From Candidatus Woesebacteria bacterium GW2011_GWA1_41_7 (GTDB lineage Bacteria > Patescibacteriota > Microgenomatia > UBA8517), in contig LCBU01000030.1 of assembly GCA_000997405.1 (NCBI GenBank), positions 1-13,654 of the forward strand: 13,654 nt of DNA. The letters are read 5' to 3'. Made by a program: the position numbers and the translations under genes. The notes beneath the pieces were generated by a model, which was not told where the DNA came from, searched no databases, and was given only the letters and a program-made list of their open reading frames with translations. Within the stretch, counting starts at the first letter, position 1. Every line of letters begins with the position of its first letter. Below are positions 7,471 to 13,654 of this stretch, piece after piece.

Positions 7471-8121
7471 ATGTTATATGACATCGTAAAAAGAACGATT
7501 GATATAGTTTTGTCCATAATACTAATAATTGTTTTTTTCCCCATCATGCTTGTAACCTCAATTGTTATCAAAGTTACGTCCCCCGGTCCTGTGCTTGTTG
7601 AAAAAACAAATTCACACATGAAGAGGATTGGTAAAGGAGGTAAAGTTTTCAGACTTTTTAAGTTCCGCTCAATGCCTGTTAACGCGGATTATCTTTTAAC
7701 CAAAGACCCCAGATTTAAAAAACTTTATAACGAATACAAAAGATCGAGTTTTAAACTGCACGAAGACCCACGCGTGACGAAGTTCGGAAAGTTTATTCGT
7801 AAGTATTCAATTGATGAAACGCCCCAGTTTTTTAACGTCCTGAGAGGAGATATGAGCATGGTTGGACCGAGGCCGTATCACGCAGATGAACTGACAGAAC
7901 AGCAAAAAAGATATCCGGGAACGGAAATTTATGTGAAAGAGACACAAACGGTAAAGCCCGGTATTACCGGATTTTGGCAGGTAACCGGCAGGAGTAATAT
8001 CAATTTTGACAAGAGAATAGAAATGGATGCTGACTATGCCAAGAAAAAATCTCTTCTTATGGATATTATGATTATCCTCAAAACTCCGATAGCAATGATA
8101 AGCGGAGTCGGAGCAGTTTAG
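7471..8121 (+). CDS. Initiating sugar transferase (WcaJ/WbaP/ExoY family polyprenyl-phosphate glycosyl-1-phosphate transferase)
   Basis: This 216-residue monotopic phosphoglycosyl transferase has a reentrant hydrophobic N-terminal helix (about 10-36) and SPGP (37-40). It also has FKFRSM (63-68), the catalytic acidic pair in IDETPQFFNVLRGD (Asp115, Glu116), SMVGPRP (129-135) and KPGITGFWQVTGRS (162-175). It moves a sugar-1-phosphate from a nucleotide sugar to undecaprenyl phosphate on the cytoplasmic side and so starts the repeat unit made by the upstream glycosyltransferases. Its length equals the catalytic core alone, without the extra N-terminal membrane domain of full-length WcaJ/WbaP. All key motifs are intact, in contrast to the broken gene just upstream, from which it is separated by 4 nt. 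The sugar cannot be predicted. Confidence 0.93.
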   Translation: MLYDIVKRTIDIVLSIILIIVFFPIMLVTSIVIKVTSPGPVLVEKTNSHMKRIGKGGKVFRLFKFRSMPVNADYLLTKDPRFKKLYNEYKRSSFKLHEDPRVTKFGKFIRKYSIDETPQFFNVLRGDMSMVGPRPYHADELTEQQKRYPGTEIYVKETQTVKPGITGFWQVTGRSNINFDKRIEMDADYAKKKSLLMDIMIILKTPIAMISGVGAV

Positions 8122-8155
8122 CTTCAGAGACCTTTAGGAAAATTGCATTTTATTG

Positions 8156-8161
8156 TATTAT
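8156..8161 (+). promoter_or_regulatory. Possible -10 element of the DUF4012 gene
   Basis: TATTAT directly preceded by TG lies in the 49-nt gap after the sugar transferase gene, 9 nt before the ATG at 8171. It could start a transcript with almost no leader. No strong -35 is seen. Confidence 0.35.
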
Positions 8162-8170
8162 TAAATTTAT

Positions 8171-10177
8171 ATGGAAAATTCTTCGCTTCTTGTTCCCAAG
8201 ACTAATGTTGCTGCGGAAAAATCTGTAGCAAGTCCTGTTGTTCAAGCACCAGTTCCGGAAAAAACAGCAGAAAAAGCCGCCTTTGTAAAACCAAAAAAGA
8301 AATGGATAAAAATTGCCCTTTATATAGGCATATTCATATTGGCTTTTCTGATCTATAACATTGTTTCGGGATTTGTGATTTACAAAAGGGCAATGAGGTT
8401 AAAAGAAAACGCCTCAGCTCTATCACTAGCCGCAAAATCTCAGGATTTGGCACTTTTAAAAACTGAAGTAGGAAATACAAAAAGATCTTTAGGTAGTCTT
8501 TCTTCGTCTTATAAGTTGGTAGCTTGGGAAAAGTTCATTCCGTTTATAGGGTCTTACGTATCCGACGGGGGTCATGTGCTTACCGCAGGTCAGGCCGGAC
8601 TTGATGCCGGGGAAACGGTTTTGACTGTAATCGAGCCTTACGCCGACCTACTTGGTTTTGCCAACGGAAATTCAAATGTATTGGGTGCCGAAACAAGCGA
8701 GCAAACAACACAGGACAGAATTAATTTTATCGTTAAAGCCATTCCGGATCTGATTCCCCAGATTGACACAATTTCCGGGAAAGTAAAAATTGTCCAGGAG
8801 GAAATTTCCAAAATAAATGCCGACAGATATCCTAAGGAAGTCAGAGGGTTGGCAGTAAGAGCTCAAATTAAAAAGGCGCAGGATTTAACAACTGAAATAG
8901 GCACCTACATTGTAAACGCTAAGCCATTCCTGGAATCGGCACCATACCTTCTTGGTGTGGAATCCCCCAGAACATATTTGGTTCTTTTCCAAAACGATAA
9001 AGAGCTGAGGCCAACCGGAGGATTTATGACTGCCTATGCGGTTATGAAAGTTGATAATGCCACTTTTACACCGGTGACAAGCGACGACATTTACACCTTG
9101 GATGCAAAGTATTCTCCCACCATTCAAGCACCCAAGCCGATTATTGATTATATTAAAGGTCCTTATGCATTGTCTCAGAGGTGGAGACTTAGAGATATGA
9201 ACTGGTCACCTGACTTTGCAACCAGTATGGGAATTTTTGTCCCGGCTGCAGAAAAAGCCGGTATTACAAAGATAGACGGGATTATCGCTGTCGACACACA
9301 TCTTTTGGTTGACCTTTTGGAGGTTATGGGAAAAATCGGCGTTCCCGGATATGGAAACTTTAGTACGGAAATTGTTAAGGAATGTAACTGCGCACAGGTG
9401 ATATATGAACTTGAGTCCTTTGCGGATGTGGAGGGCGCTATCATATGGGATCCTCTGACAGGAAAAATTATTTCTGCCCCGGCAAATTACAACAATAGAA
9501 AAGCAATAATAGGCCCACTCATGAATTCAATTTTGGCAAATTCTCTTGCTCAGCCAAAGGAAAAAATCCCGGATTTGCTTTCTGCGGTATTTAGCTCCAT
9601 GGCGGAAAAGCATGTTCTTTTCTACCTTATGGATGAAAAAGTGCAATCGGCTGTTTCGAATTTCGGATTGGGTGGAGCGATCAATCAGGATTACCAATCG
9701 GATTATTTACATATCAGTGATGCAAATTTGGGCGGCAGAAAAAGTAACCTTTACGCATATGAAGATGTAACTCAGGATGTGGAAATTTCCGGTGACGGGA
9801 CAGTAACCAAAACAGTGAGCATTACTTATCAAAATCCTGAAAAACAGGACGGTTGGCTTAACTCCGTATTACCGACCTGGGTACGTGTATATGTTCCCAA
9901 GGGAAGCGAGCTTATTTCCAGTGAAGGCCTTGAAAAATCGGAAGCCCCATACGAGGATTTGGGTAAAACCGTGTTTGCAGGATTTTTCAAACTAAGGCCG
10001 GAGGGTGTCTCGAAAGTTACACTTAAATACAAACTTCCCTTTAAAGTTTCAAAAGAGTATAAACTTTTGATTCAAAAACAGCCGGGGACGGACGGATTTT
10101 TGTATACGGTGAATGTAGGTAAACAAATGGAAGAATTTAAGTTAACCACAGATAAGGAACTGAAATTTGGATTATAA
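8171..10177 (+). CDS. DUF4012 family membrane-anchored extracellular protein
   Basis: The 668-residue protein begins with a Pro/Ala/Lys-rich cytoplasmic stretch and a single transmembrane helix (about 46-70), followed by a long extracytoplasmic part with a helical region (about 75-260). The DUF4012 core shows YLVLFQNDKELRPTGGFM (about 266-284), DMNWSPDF (342-349) and IIAVDTHLLVDLLEVMG. Later come LGGRKSNLYAYEDV and a beta-rich C-terminal domain with YKLPFKVSKEYKLLIQKQPG. DUF4012 proteins are frequent in CPR genomes and in some other bacteria next to polysaccharide genes; their biochemical role is not established. Its place right after the initiating transferase suggests a role in surface glycan attachment or display, which is inference. 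It appears complete and shows no damage. Confidence 0.9.
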   Translation: MENSSLLVPKTNVAAEKSVASPVVQAPVPEKTAEKAAFVKPKKKWIKIALYIGIFILAFLIYNIVSGFVIYKRAMRLKENASALSLAAKSQDLALLKTEVGNTKRSLGSLSSSYKLVAWEKFIPFIGSYVSDGGHVLTAGQAGLDAGETVLTVIEPYADLLGFANGNSNVLGAETSEQTTQDRINFIVKAIPDLIPQIDTISGKVKIVQEEISKINADRYPKEVRGLAVRAQIKKAQDLTTEIGTYIVNAKPFLESAPYLLGVESPRTYLVLFQNDKELRPTGGFMTAYAVMKVDNATFTPVTSDDIYTLDAKYSPTIQAPKPIIDYIKGPYALSQRWRLRDMNWSPDFATSMGIFVPAAEKAGITKIDGIIAVDTHLLVDLLEVMGKIGVPGYGNFSTEIVKECNCAQVIYELESFADVEGAIIWDPLTGKIISAPANYNNRKAIIGPLMNSILANSLAQPKEKIPDLLSAVFSSMAEKHVLFYLMDEKVQSAVSNFGLGGAINQDYQSDYLHISDANLGGRKSNLYAYEDVTQDVEISGDGTVTKTVSITYQNPEKQDGWLNSVLPTWVRVYVPKGSELISSEGLEKSEAPYEDLGKTVFAGFFKLRPEGVSKVTLKYKLPFKVSKEYKLLIQKQPGTDGFLYTVNVGKQMEEFKLTTDKELKFGL

Positions 10178-10723
10178 ATGATACCCCGCAGTTATGTTTC
10201 CGAAGGCTTCGTACTTGCAAGGAGGAATTTTAAAGAAGCGGATAGAATTCTCGACATTTACTCCAAAGACAAAGGAAAAGTCTCCCTCATTGCCAAAGGG
10301 ATAAGGCGGCCCGGAAGTCGTAAAAGGGGACACTTGGAAATTTTTAGCAGGATTAAATTTCAGGCAATTTCCGGCAAAGGTATGGGCATAATGACCGAAG
10401 TTGAAACAATCGATGATTTTGAGTCATTAAGAAAATCAATTAAAAAAGTGTCACTTGCTTATTACTTTGTAGAAGTTCTTTCCAAAGCCACACACGAGGG
10501 TGAAGGGAATATTGAGCTTTATAACTTTATTTCGGATTTGATGGAAAAGCTTAAAACCGCCAAAAAACTAAAAGATTTAAGACTCGAATTTGTTACACAA
10601 CTTTTAAAAATTCTGGGTTATTGGCCGAGAGACAAAGAACTTCCTTCTCCCGATGCAAAACTTGATGAGGTTATTGAGCGCCAAATTTACTCAAAAAGAG
10701 TTGGAAAGATGATGTTAGAATAA
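10178..10723 (+). CDS. recO: DNA repair protein RecO, short form
   Basis: The N-terminus (SEGFVLARRNFKEADRILDI, then YSKDKGKVSLIAKGIRRPGS) is the OB-fold domain of RecO, followed by an all-helical region in which residues 85-145 match the bundle around 'LAYYFVEVL' and 'LLKILGY'. RecO binds single-stranded DNA and helps RecR load RecA in recombinational repair. At 181 residues it is well below the about 240 usual for the family. It has no cysteine at all, so the zinc-binding CxxC part seen in many RecO proteins is missing, and it ends just after a C-terminal segment RVGKMMLE that looks natural rather than broken. Short RecO forms fit CPR genomes. The ATG follows the DUF4012 stop directly. Confidence 0.85.
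   Translation: MIPRSYVSEGFVLARRNFKEADRILDIYSKDKGKVSLIAKGIRRPGSRKRGHLEIFSRIKFQAISGKGMGIMTEVETIDDFESLRKSIKKVSLAYYFVEVLSKATHEGEGNIELYNFISDLMEKLKTAKKLKDLRLEFVTQLLKILGYWPRDKELPSPDAKLDEVIERQIYSKRVGKMMLE
10713..10721 (+). promoter_or_regulatory. Extended -10 promoter of the metal ABC transporter genes
   Basis: TGTTAGAAT matches the extended -10 form TGnTAnnnT and ends exactly 6 nt before the ATG at 10728, so transcription would start at or next to the start codon. It lies inside the last codons of recO. No ribosome binding site at normal spacing is present, which fits a leaderless message. Confidence 0.4.
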
Positions 10724-10727
10724 ATAT

Positions 10728-11441
10728 ATGCCTGAAAAAATACTGAGCGTCACGGGTTTGAGTGTAGAGTTGGACGGACATAAGATTCTCAAAAATATAA
10801 GTTTTGAGCTTAACCGTGACTCCACGATGGTTGTATTGGGTCCAAACGGAGCCGGAAAAACAATACTTTTTAAGGCACTTCTGGGACTTATTCCTTTTAA
10901 AGGATCGGTCGATTGGGCAAAAGATACAAGGATCGGATATGTCCCGCAAAAACTTGCCGTTGATAAAGACTTGCCACTAACCGTTAATGAGTTTTTAAAT
11001 TCAAAGGAAAATAATAAAGAAAAAATTTCCGAAGTGATGCGCAAGGTCGGCTTTTTGAAAGAAGCCGAGCATATACATAACGACATGAGGGTTTTAAAAA
11101 CAAGAGTCGGAGATCTTTCCGGAGGTGAGCTTCAAAGAGTACTCATTGCTTACGCACTTTTGGGAGACCCCAATGTTCTCCTTTTTGACGAGCCGACTGC
11201 AGGGATTGATGTTGCCGGGGAAGAAACGGTTTACGGGCTTATCAATAAATTAAAAGCGGACAAGGATCTGACTATAATCTTTATTTCCCACGAACTTGAA
11301 ATAGTCAGTAAATATGCAGACTCGGTACTTTGTTTAAATAAAGATAAGATTTGTTTTGGTCCTCCCGACACTACAATTGACAAGGAAGTTTTGGAAAAAA
11401 TGTACGGATCCGAGGCGCATCTTTACCATCACCATGACTGA
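10728..11441 (+). CDS. Zinc/manganese-type ABC importer ATP-binding protein
   Basis: This 237-residue ABC ATPase has Walker A GPNGAGKT (38-45), Q-loop Gln74, signature LSGGE (130-134), Walker B VLLFDE (150-155) and switch His188. The GGELQRVLIAYALLGDPN stretch and the FGPP motif near the C-terminus are typical of the ZnuC/MntB metal-chelate group. The last residues, HLYHHHD, form a small His-rich tail common in zinc-type importers. It would drive uptake of Zn(II) or Mn(II) with the permease encoded immediately downstream, whose ATG overlaps its 3' end by 8 nt. All catalytic residues are present. Zinc versus manganese cannot be decided from the ATPase alone. Confidence 0.9.
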   Translation: MPEKILSVTGLSVELDGHKILKNISFELNRDSTMVVLGPNGAGKTILFKALLGLIPFKGSVDWAKDTRIGYVPQKLAVDKDLPLTVNEFLNSKENNKEKISEVMRKVGFLKEAEHIHNDMRVLKTRVGDLSGGELQRVLIAYALLGDPNVLLFDEPTAGIDVAGEETVYGLINKLKADKDLTIIFISHELEIVSKYADSVLCLNKDKICFGPPDTTIDKEVLEKMYGSEAHLYHHHD

Positions 11442-12204
11442 TAATTTATTGATTTTACTATTGGTGGGAGCTTTATCCGGAGCGGTTTCGGGATACTTGG
11501 GAAGTTTTATGGTACTAAGAAGAATGTCCCTGGTGGGGGATGCTTTGAGCCATGTCGCCCTACCCGGAATTGCAATTGCCCTGGCAATAGGAATAAATCC
11601 CATGTTTGGCGCTCTTTTGGCTTTAATCCTGGCGGCTGTCGGAATATGGTACCTTAGTGAACATTCGGAAGTTTATCCTGAGGCTTTGGTCGGAATATTT
11701 TTTACCACATCACTGTCACTGGGACTTTTAATAACTCCTGAAGTAGAACTTTTGGAAGCACTATTCGGAGATATAGATAAAATTGGGATTAACGATGGAA
11801 TATTTACACTAATCGGAGCGATTCTTATTTTTATAGCAACAATTGCCATTTCCAAAAAACTTCTTTTGATGATTGTTTCAAAAGATTTGGCCAAATCCCA
11901 AAAAATAAATACATCAATAATTGATCTGATTTACCTGATTTTGGTTTCCTGTGTAGTTGCGCTTGGAGTAAAGTTTTTGGGAACGCTTCTTACCGGAGCA
12001 ATGGTAATTATCCCCGCGGTTACTGCCAAAAATGTTGCCGGAAGTATTAAAAGTTTCCAGGTCACCTCTGTTATCATAGGCGTGGCCTCCACAATCATTG
12101 GAATTTTGGCCGCAAGATATTTTGGAGCCGCTTCCGGCCCGATAATTGTACTTACGGCAATTGCCTTCTTTGTGGTTAGCTTCATTTTCCGAAGAAAGAA
12201 ATAA
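11434..12204 (+). CDS. Zinc/manganese-type ABC importer permease (ABC-3 family)
   Basis: The protein is 256 residues if started at ATG 11434. An in-frame ATG at 11356 would add 26 non-hydrophobic residues lying wholly within the ATPase gene, and is less likely. It is highly hydrophobic with about eight or nine membrane segments and carries the hallmark cytoplasmic loop MSLVGDALSHVALPGIAIAL (31-50), which contacts the ATPase in ZnuB/MntC-type permeases. A second conserved stretch is GVKFLGTLLTGAMVIIPAVT. It forms the membrane channel for the metal. Overlap with the ATPase gene suggests coupled translation. No periplasmic or lipoprotein metal-binding subunit is encoded nearby, so that partner must be elsewhere in the genome or absent. 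Confidence 0.9.
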   Translation: MTDNLLILLLVGALSGAVSGYLGSFMVLRRMSLVGDALSHVALPGIAIALAIGINPMFGALLALILAAVGIWYLSEHSEVYPEALVGIFFTTSLSLGLLITPEVELLEALFGDIDKIGINDGIFTLIGAILIFIATIAISKKLLLMIVSKDLAKSQKINTSIIDLIYLILVSCVVALGVKFLGTLLTGAMVIIPAVTAKNVAGSIKSFQVTSVIIGVASTIIGILAARYFGAASGPIIVLTAIAFFVVSFIFRRKK

Positions 12205-12214
12205 ATCAGTAAAA

Positions 12215-12220
12215 TATAAT
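12215..12220 (+). promoter_or_regulatory. Consensus -10 hexamer upstream of msrB
   Basis: A perfect TATAAT lies in the 70-nt gap between the permease and msrB. Initiation about 6-7 nt downstream would fall at the GTG at 12226, or give a leader of about 50 nt for msrB. No clear -35 is found at 17 nt spacing. Confidence 0.4.
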
Positions 12221-12225
12221 TTTCT

Positions 12226-12288
12226 GTGAGAATTCAGGACGACATCATACGTAGAAGTGTTAATATGAGGTTAGATGAAGCTAAATAA
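12226..12288 (+). CDS. Possible 20-codon leaderless small ORF before msrB
   Basis: A GTG 5 nt after the TATAAT opens a frame reading VRIQDDIIRRSVNMRLDEAK and ending at TAA 12286-12288, which overlaps the msrB start in another frame by 14 nt. The peptide is charged and resembles nothing I recognise. It could be a leader peptide whose translation affects msrB, or chance; frames of this length are common in random sequence. Confidence 0.15.
   Translation: MRIQDDIIRRSVNMRLDEAK
12258..12266 (+). promoter_or_regulatory. Extended -10 element directly before msrB
   Basis: TGTTAATAT (TGnTAnnnT form) ends 8 nt before the ATG at 12275. This would give an almost leaderless msrB transcript. A GAGG at 12267-12270 is a possible weak ribosome binding site, but only 4 nt separate it from the ATG, which is short. 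Confidence 0.35.
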
Positions 12289-12643
12289 ACTCACCCAGGA
12301 GCAATATGACGTTTGCTTTTTAAAAGTTACCGAGGCTCCGGGGAGTGGAAAGTATGATAAATATTTTGAGCCCGGGGAGTACATGTGTGTTGCCTGTGGG
12401 CAAAAACTTTTTTCTTCAGAGACAAAATATGATTCAGGTACCGGCTGGCCGGCATTTTGGGATGTGGCGGGGCCACATTTAATTAAGAGAGAAACTGACT
12501 TCAGTATGGTTGTGCCAAGAACAGAAGTTCTTTGCAAAAGTTGCGGAGCACACCTTGGGCATGTTTTTGAGGACGGGCCAAAACCGACAAAAAAGCGCTA
12601 CTGTATAAACTCACTTGCCCTGTCTTTCGTTGCAGATAATTGA
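12275..12643 (+). CDS. msrB: Peptide-methionine (R)-S-oxide reductase MsrB
   Basis: This 122-residue enzyme reduces methionine-R-sulfoxide in oxidised proteins. It has two zinc-binding CxxC pairs (Cys38/Cys41 and Cys87/Cys90), GTGWPAFW (55-62), GAHLGHVFEDGPKPT (91-105) and the active-site RYCINSLAL with catalytic Cys110. The position where many MsrB enzymes carry the resolving Cys (GCGWP) is Thr56 here, so recycling must use another cysteine (Cys14 is the only other one) or direct reduction. No MsrA or thioredoxin gene is adjacent. The ATG is 70 nt after the permease stop, with its own possible promoter elements, so it probably forms a separate unit. It ends with TGA, which supports the standard genetic code. 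Confidence 0.94.
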   Translation: MKLNKLTQEQYDVCFLKVTEAPGSGKYDKYFEPGEYMCVACGQKLFSSETKYDSGTGWPAFWDVAGPHLIKRETDFSMVVPRTEVLCKSCGAHLGHVFEDGPKPTKKRYCINSLALSFVADN

Positions 12644-12686
12644 GGGTCTACTAATTGTAAATATTCCTCAGTCGGTTAAATATTTT

Positions 12687-13136
12687 ATGGAAAGAGAAAA
12701 TAACAGGTTTAATAAAGAAGTATCGCTTTTTAGAAAGCTTTCGTTTCTGGATTTGCCTCTTTTTGATTTTGCGGTTTTCGGAAGCGCCCCGATGGTAGCT
12801 CATGGCCTCAAAAGGTCAATAAATGATTTAGATGTGATTGCCCGCAAAAGCGCCTGGGAGAAGGCGAAAACGTTCGGTACCCCAGAAGTTTCAAGAAGCA
12901 AATTTGGAAGTGTCATTAGCTTGATGGGTGGAGCTATCGAGGTGTTCGATCAATGGCCGCCTGAGGGAAAGTGGAACATAGACAAGCTGATTGACGAGGC
13001 TGAGATTATTAACGGACTGAGGTTTGTCAGACTCGAAGTTGTTGCAGAATGGAAAAGAGACAGTAGTAGGAGAAAAGACCTTGAAGATATTACCCAAATA
13101 GAAAATTTCCTGCGTCGTTACAGAGGGGATCAATAA
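12687..13136 (+). CDS. Small nucleotidyltransferase-fold protein of unknown function
   Basis: Taken from ATG 12687 the product is 149 residues. A longer frame from 12615 would lie partly inside msrB and adds residues with no family likeness. The motif FGSAPMVAHGLKRSINDLDV (31-50) is the GS-x(n)-DxD signature of the polymerase-beta nucleotidyltransferase fold (Gly32, Ser33, Asp47, Asp49), and IEVFD (84-88) could supply the third acidic residue. The end has RRKDLEDITQIENFL, a pattern common at the C-terminus of small aminoglycoside-nucleotidyltransferase-like and AbiEii/MNT-like proteins. It may transfer a nucleotide to a small molecule, RNA or protein, but the substrate is unknown. No toxin-antitoxin partner is next to it. 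TTAAAT (12676-12681) lies 5 nt before the ATG. Confidence 0.7.
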   Translation: MERENNRFNKEVSLFRKLSFLDLPLFDFAVFGSAPMVAHGLKRSINDLDVIARKSAWEKAKTFGTPEVSRSKFGSVISLMGGAIEVFDQWPPEGKWNIDKLIDEAEIINGLRFVRLEVVAEWKRDSSRRKDLEDITQIENFLRRYRGDQ

Positions 13137-13150
13137 ATTTTTTGTAAAAA

Positions 13151-13159
13151 TGCTAAAAT
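13151..13159 (+). promoter_or_regulatory. Extended -10 promoter of the mltG-like gene
   Basis: TGCTAAAAT ends 5 nt before the GTG at 13165, in the 28-nt gap after the preceding stop. Initiation would fall on the GTG, giving a leaderless message. No ribosome binding site is visible. Confidence 0.4.
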
Positions 13160-13164
13160 AAATT

Positions 13165-13654
13165 GTGGCAGAAAAGCGCAAGAAAACCGGTCTATATTTA
13201 TTGATTATTGTGGGCATTATTGCGTTGGCCGGAGTATTAATATATTTGTCTACTCCGAAAAAGAAGTCGGGAGATAGCTTTCTTGCTCCCGGAAAAAATT
13301 GGAATTCCCCCAAAAAAGTTGAAGACTACTTCGTTGAGATGTTAAACATGAACCCCGACGAGGCCATTATTGTAAGACAAAGAGGTGGGTCTCAGGGAAC
13401 GATTGATCTTAGATTAAGCGACAAGACGACCTTGGAGGCACTTATCGGAAATCTCTATTATTACGGTTTTATAAGAAACCAGGAATCTTTTCGCTACGCG
13501 CTTCTGCATACGGATGATATGGGTTCGGGCGATAAAGTGATTGTTGTTGACGAAAAAAGAGCCATTGATGTAAATGCGGAATACAGGATTTCGGAAGATA
13601 TGGACGCCTGGCAGATTGCAGATATTCTTCTGAATAAGCCTTCGGGACGTTTTG
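13165..13654 (+). CDS. mltG: Endolytic murein transglycosylase MltG/YceG-like, N-terminal part (runs off window)
   Basis: GTG 13165 opens a frame of 163 codons that is still open at the right edge. It starts with a short basic cytoplasmic end (AEKRKKTG), one transmembrane helix (about 10-28), and an extracytoplasmic region. IRNQESFRYALL and AEYRISEDMDAWQIADILLN correspond to the MltG pattern 'gvI.s...F..y' and 'G.Y.ls.gMs..eIl..L', which precedes the catalytic domain. The catalytic Glu would lie beyond the window. MltG cuts nascent glycan strands of peptidoglycan and so limits strand length. The call rests on the N-terminal half only. Confidence 0.75.
   Translation, partial: MAEKRKKTGLYLLIIVGIIALAGVLIYLSTPKKKSGDSFLAPGKNWNSPKKVEDYFVEMLNMNPDEAIIVRQRGGSQGTIDLRLSDKTTLEALIGNLYYYGFIRNQESFRYALLHTDDMGSGDKVIVVDEKRAIDVNAEYRISEDMDAWQIADILLNKPSGRF

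Noticed and set aside
10671..11086. Reverse-strand open frames opposite recO and the ABC ATPase
   Set aside because: They mirror conserved + strand genes, show no recognisable domain, and no other gene in the window is on the - strand.
11356..11433. Earlier start of the ABC permease
   Set aside because: The 26 extra residues are encoded within the conserved end of the ATPase gene and are not hydrophobic. ATG 11434 gives the normal family start.
11439..11441. Possible recoding of TGA as glycine, as in Gracilibacteria
   Set aside because: TGA ends the ABC ATPase at its usual family length and also ends MsrB properly at 12641-12643.
12615..12686. Longer N-terminus for the nucleotidyltransferase-like gene, starting inside msrB
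   Set aside because: The 24 added residues lie partly inside the conserved msrB coding end and show no family likeness. ATG 12687 sits 5 nt after a -10-like element.
13137..13150. T-rich stretch after the nucleotidyltransferase-like gene as a terminator
   Set aside because: No stable stem could be found directly upstream of the T run.

Overview
The window looks like chromosome of a Candidate Phyla Radiation (Patescibacteria) bacterium, most likely of the Microgenomates type. The reasons are the large DUF4012 surface protein, very tight packing with every gene on the + strand, short versions of housekeeping proteins (a 181-residue RecO), very few Shine-Dalgarno sequences, and AT-rich DNA. TGA is used as a stop (ends of the metal ABC ATPase and of MsrB), so this is the standard bacterial code and not the recoded Gracilibacteria/SR1 code. 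The lineage is an inference from gene content; no rRNA gene or ribosomal protein gene is present.

Positions 1-8121 are a surface-polysaccharide cluster. In order it holds the 3' part of a Wzy/WaaL-like polymerase or ligase (frame-broken), a GT39-like membrane glycosyltransferase, a GT4, a GT2 (rhamnosyltransferase-like), two more GT4 enzymes, a mannose-1-phosphate guanylyltransferase (frame-broken), and a WcaJ/WbaP-type initiating sugar transferase. Together they would load a first sugar phosphate on the lipid carrier, extend it with several glycosyltransferases (some plausibly using GDP-mannose), and polymerise or transfer the chain outside the membrane. Neighbouring genes overlap by 1-35 nt or are only a few nt apart, so this is probably one transcription unit.

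Positions 8122-10177 encode a DUF4012 membrane-anchored extracellular protein. From 10178 the content changes to housekeeping: recO, an ATPase plus permease pair of a zinc/manganese ABC importer (no binding protein in view), msrB, a small nucleotidyltransferase-fold protein, and the 5' part of an mltG/yceG-like lytic transglycosylase gene that runs off the right edge.

Two observations stand out. First, three genes of the polysaccharide cluster appear to have lost an internal block: two with a change of frame (around 547-596 and 6965-6975) and one in frame (around 6221-6232). A fourth has Ala where its family normally has a key Glu. This suggests decay of the cluster or a systematic assembly problem. 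Second, several starts lie only 5-9 nt after a -10-like hexamer, often an extended -10 (TGnTAnnnT), with no ribosome binding site. This suggests that leaderless transcripts are common here. No tRNA, rRNA, CRISPR array, insertion sequence or convincing terminator was seen, and no gene-free stretch is longer than about 70 nt.
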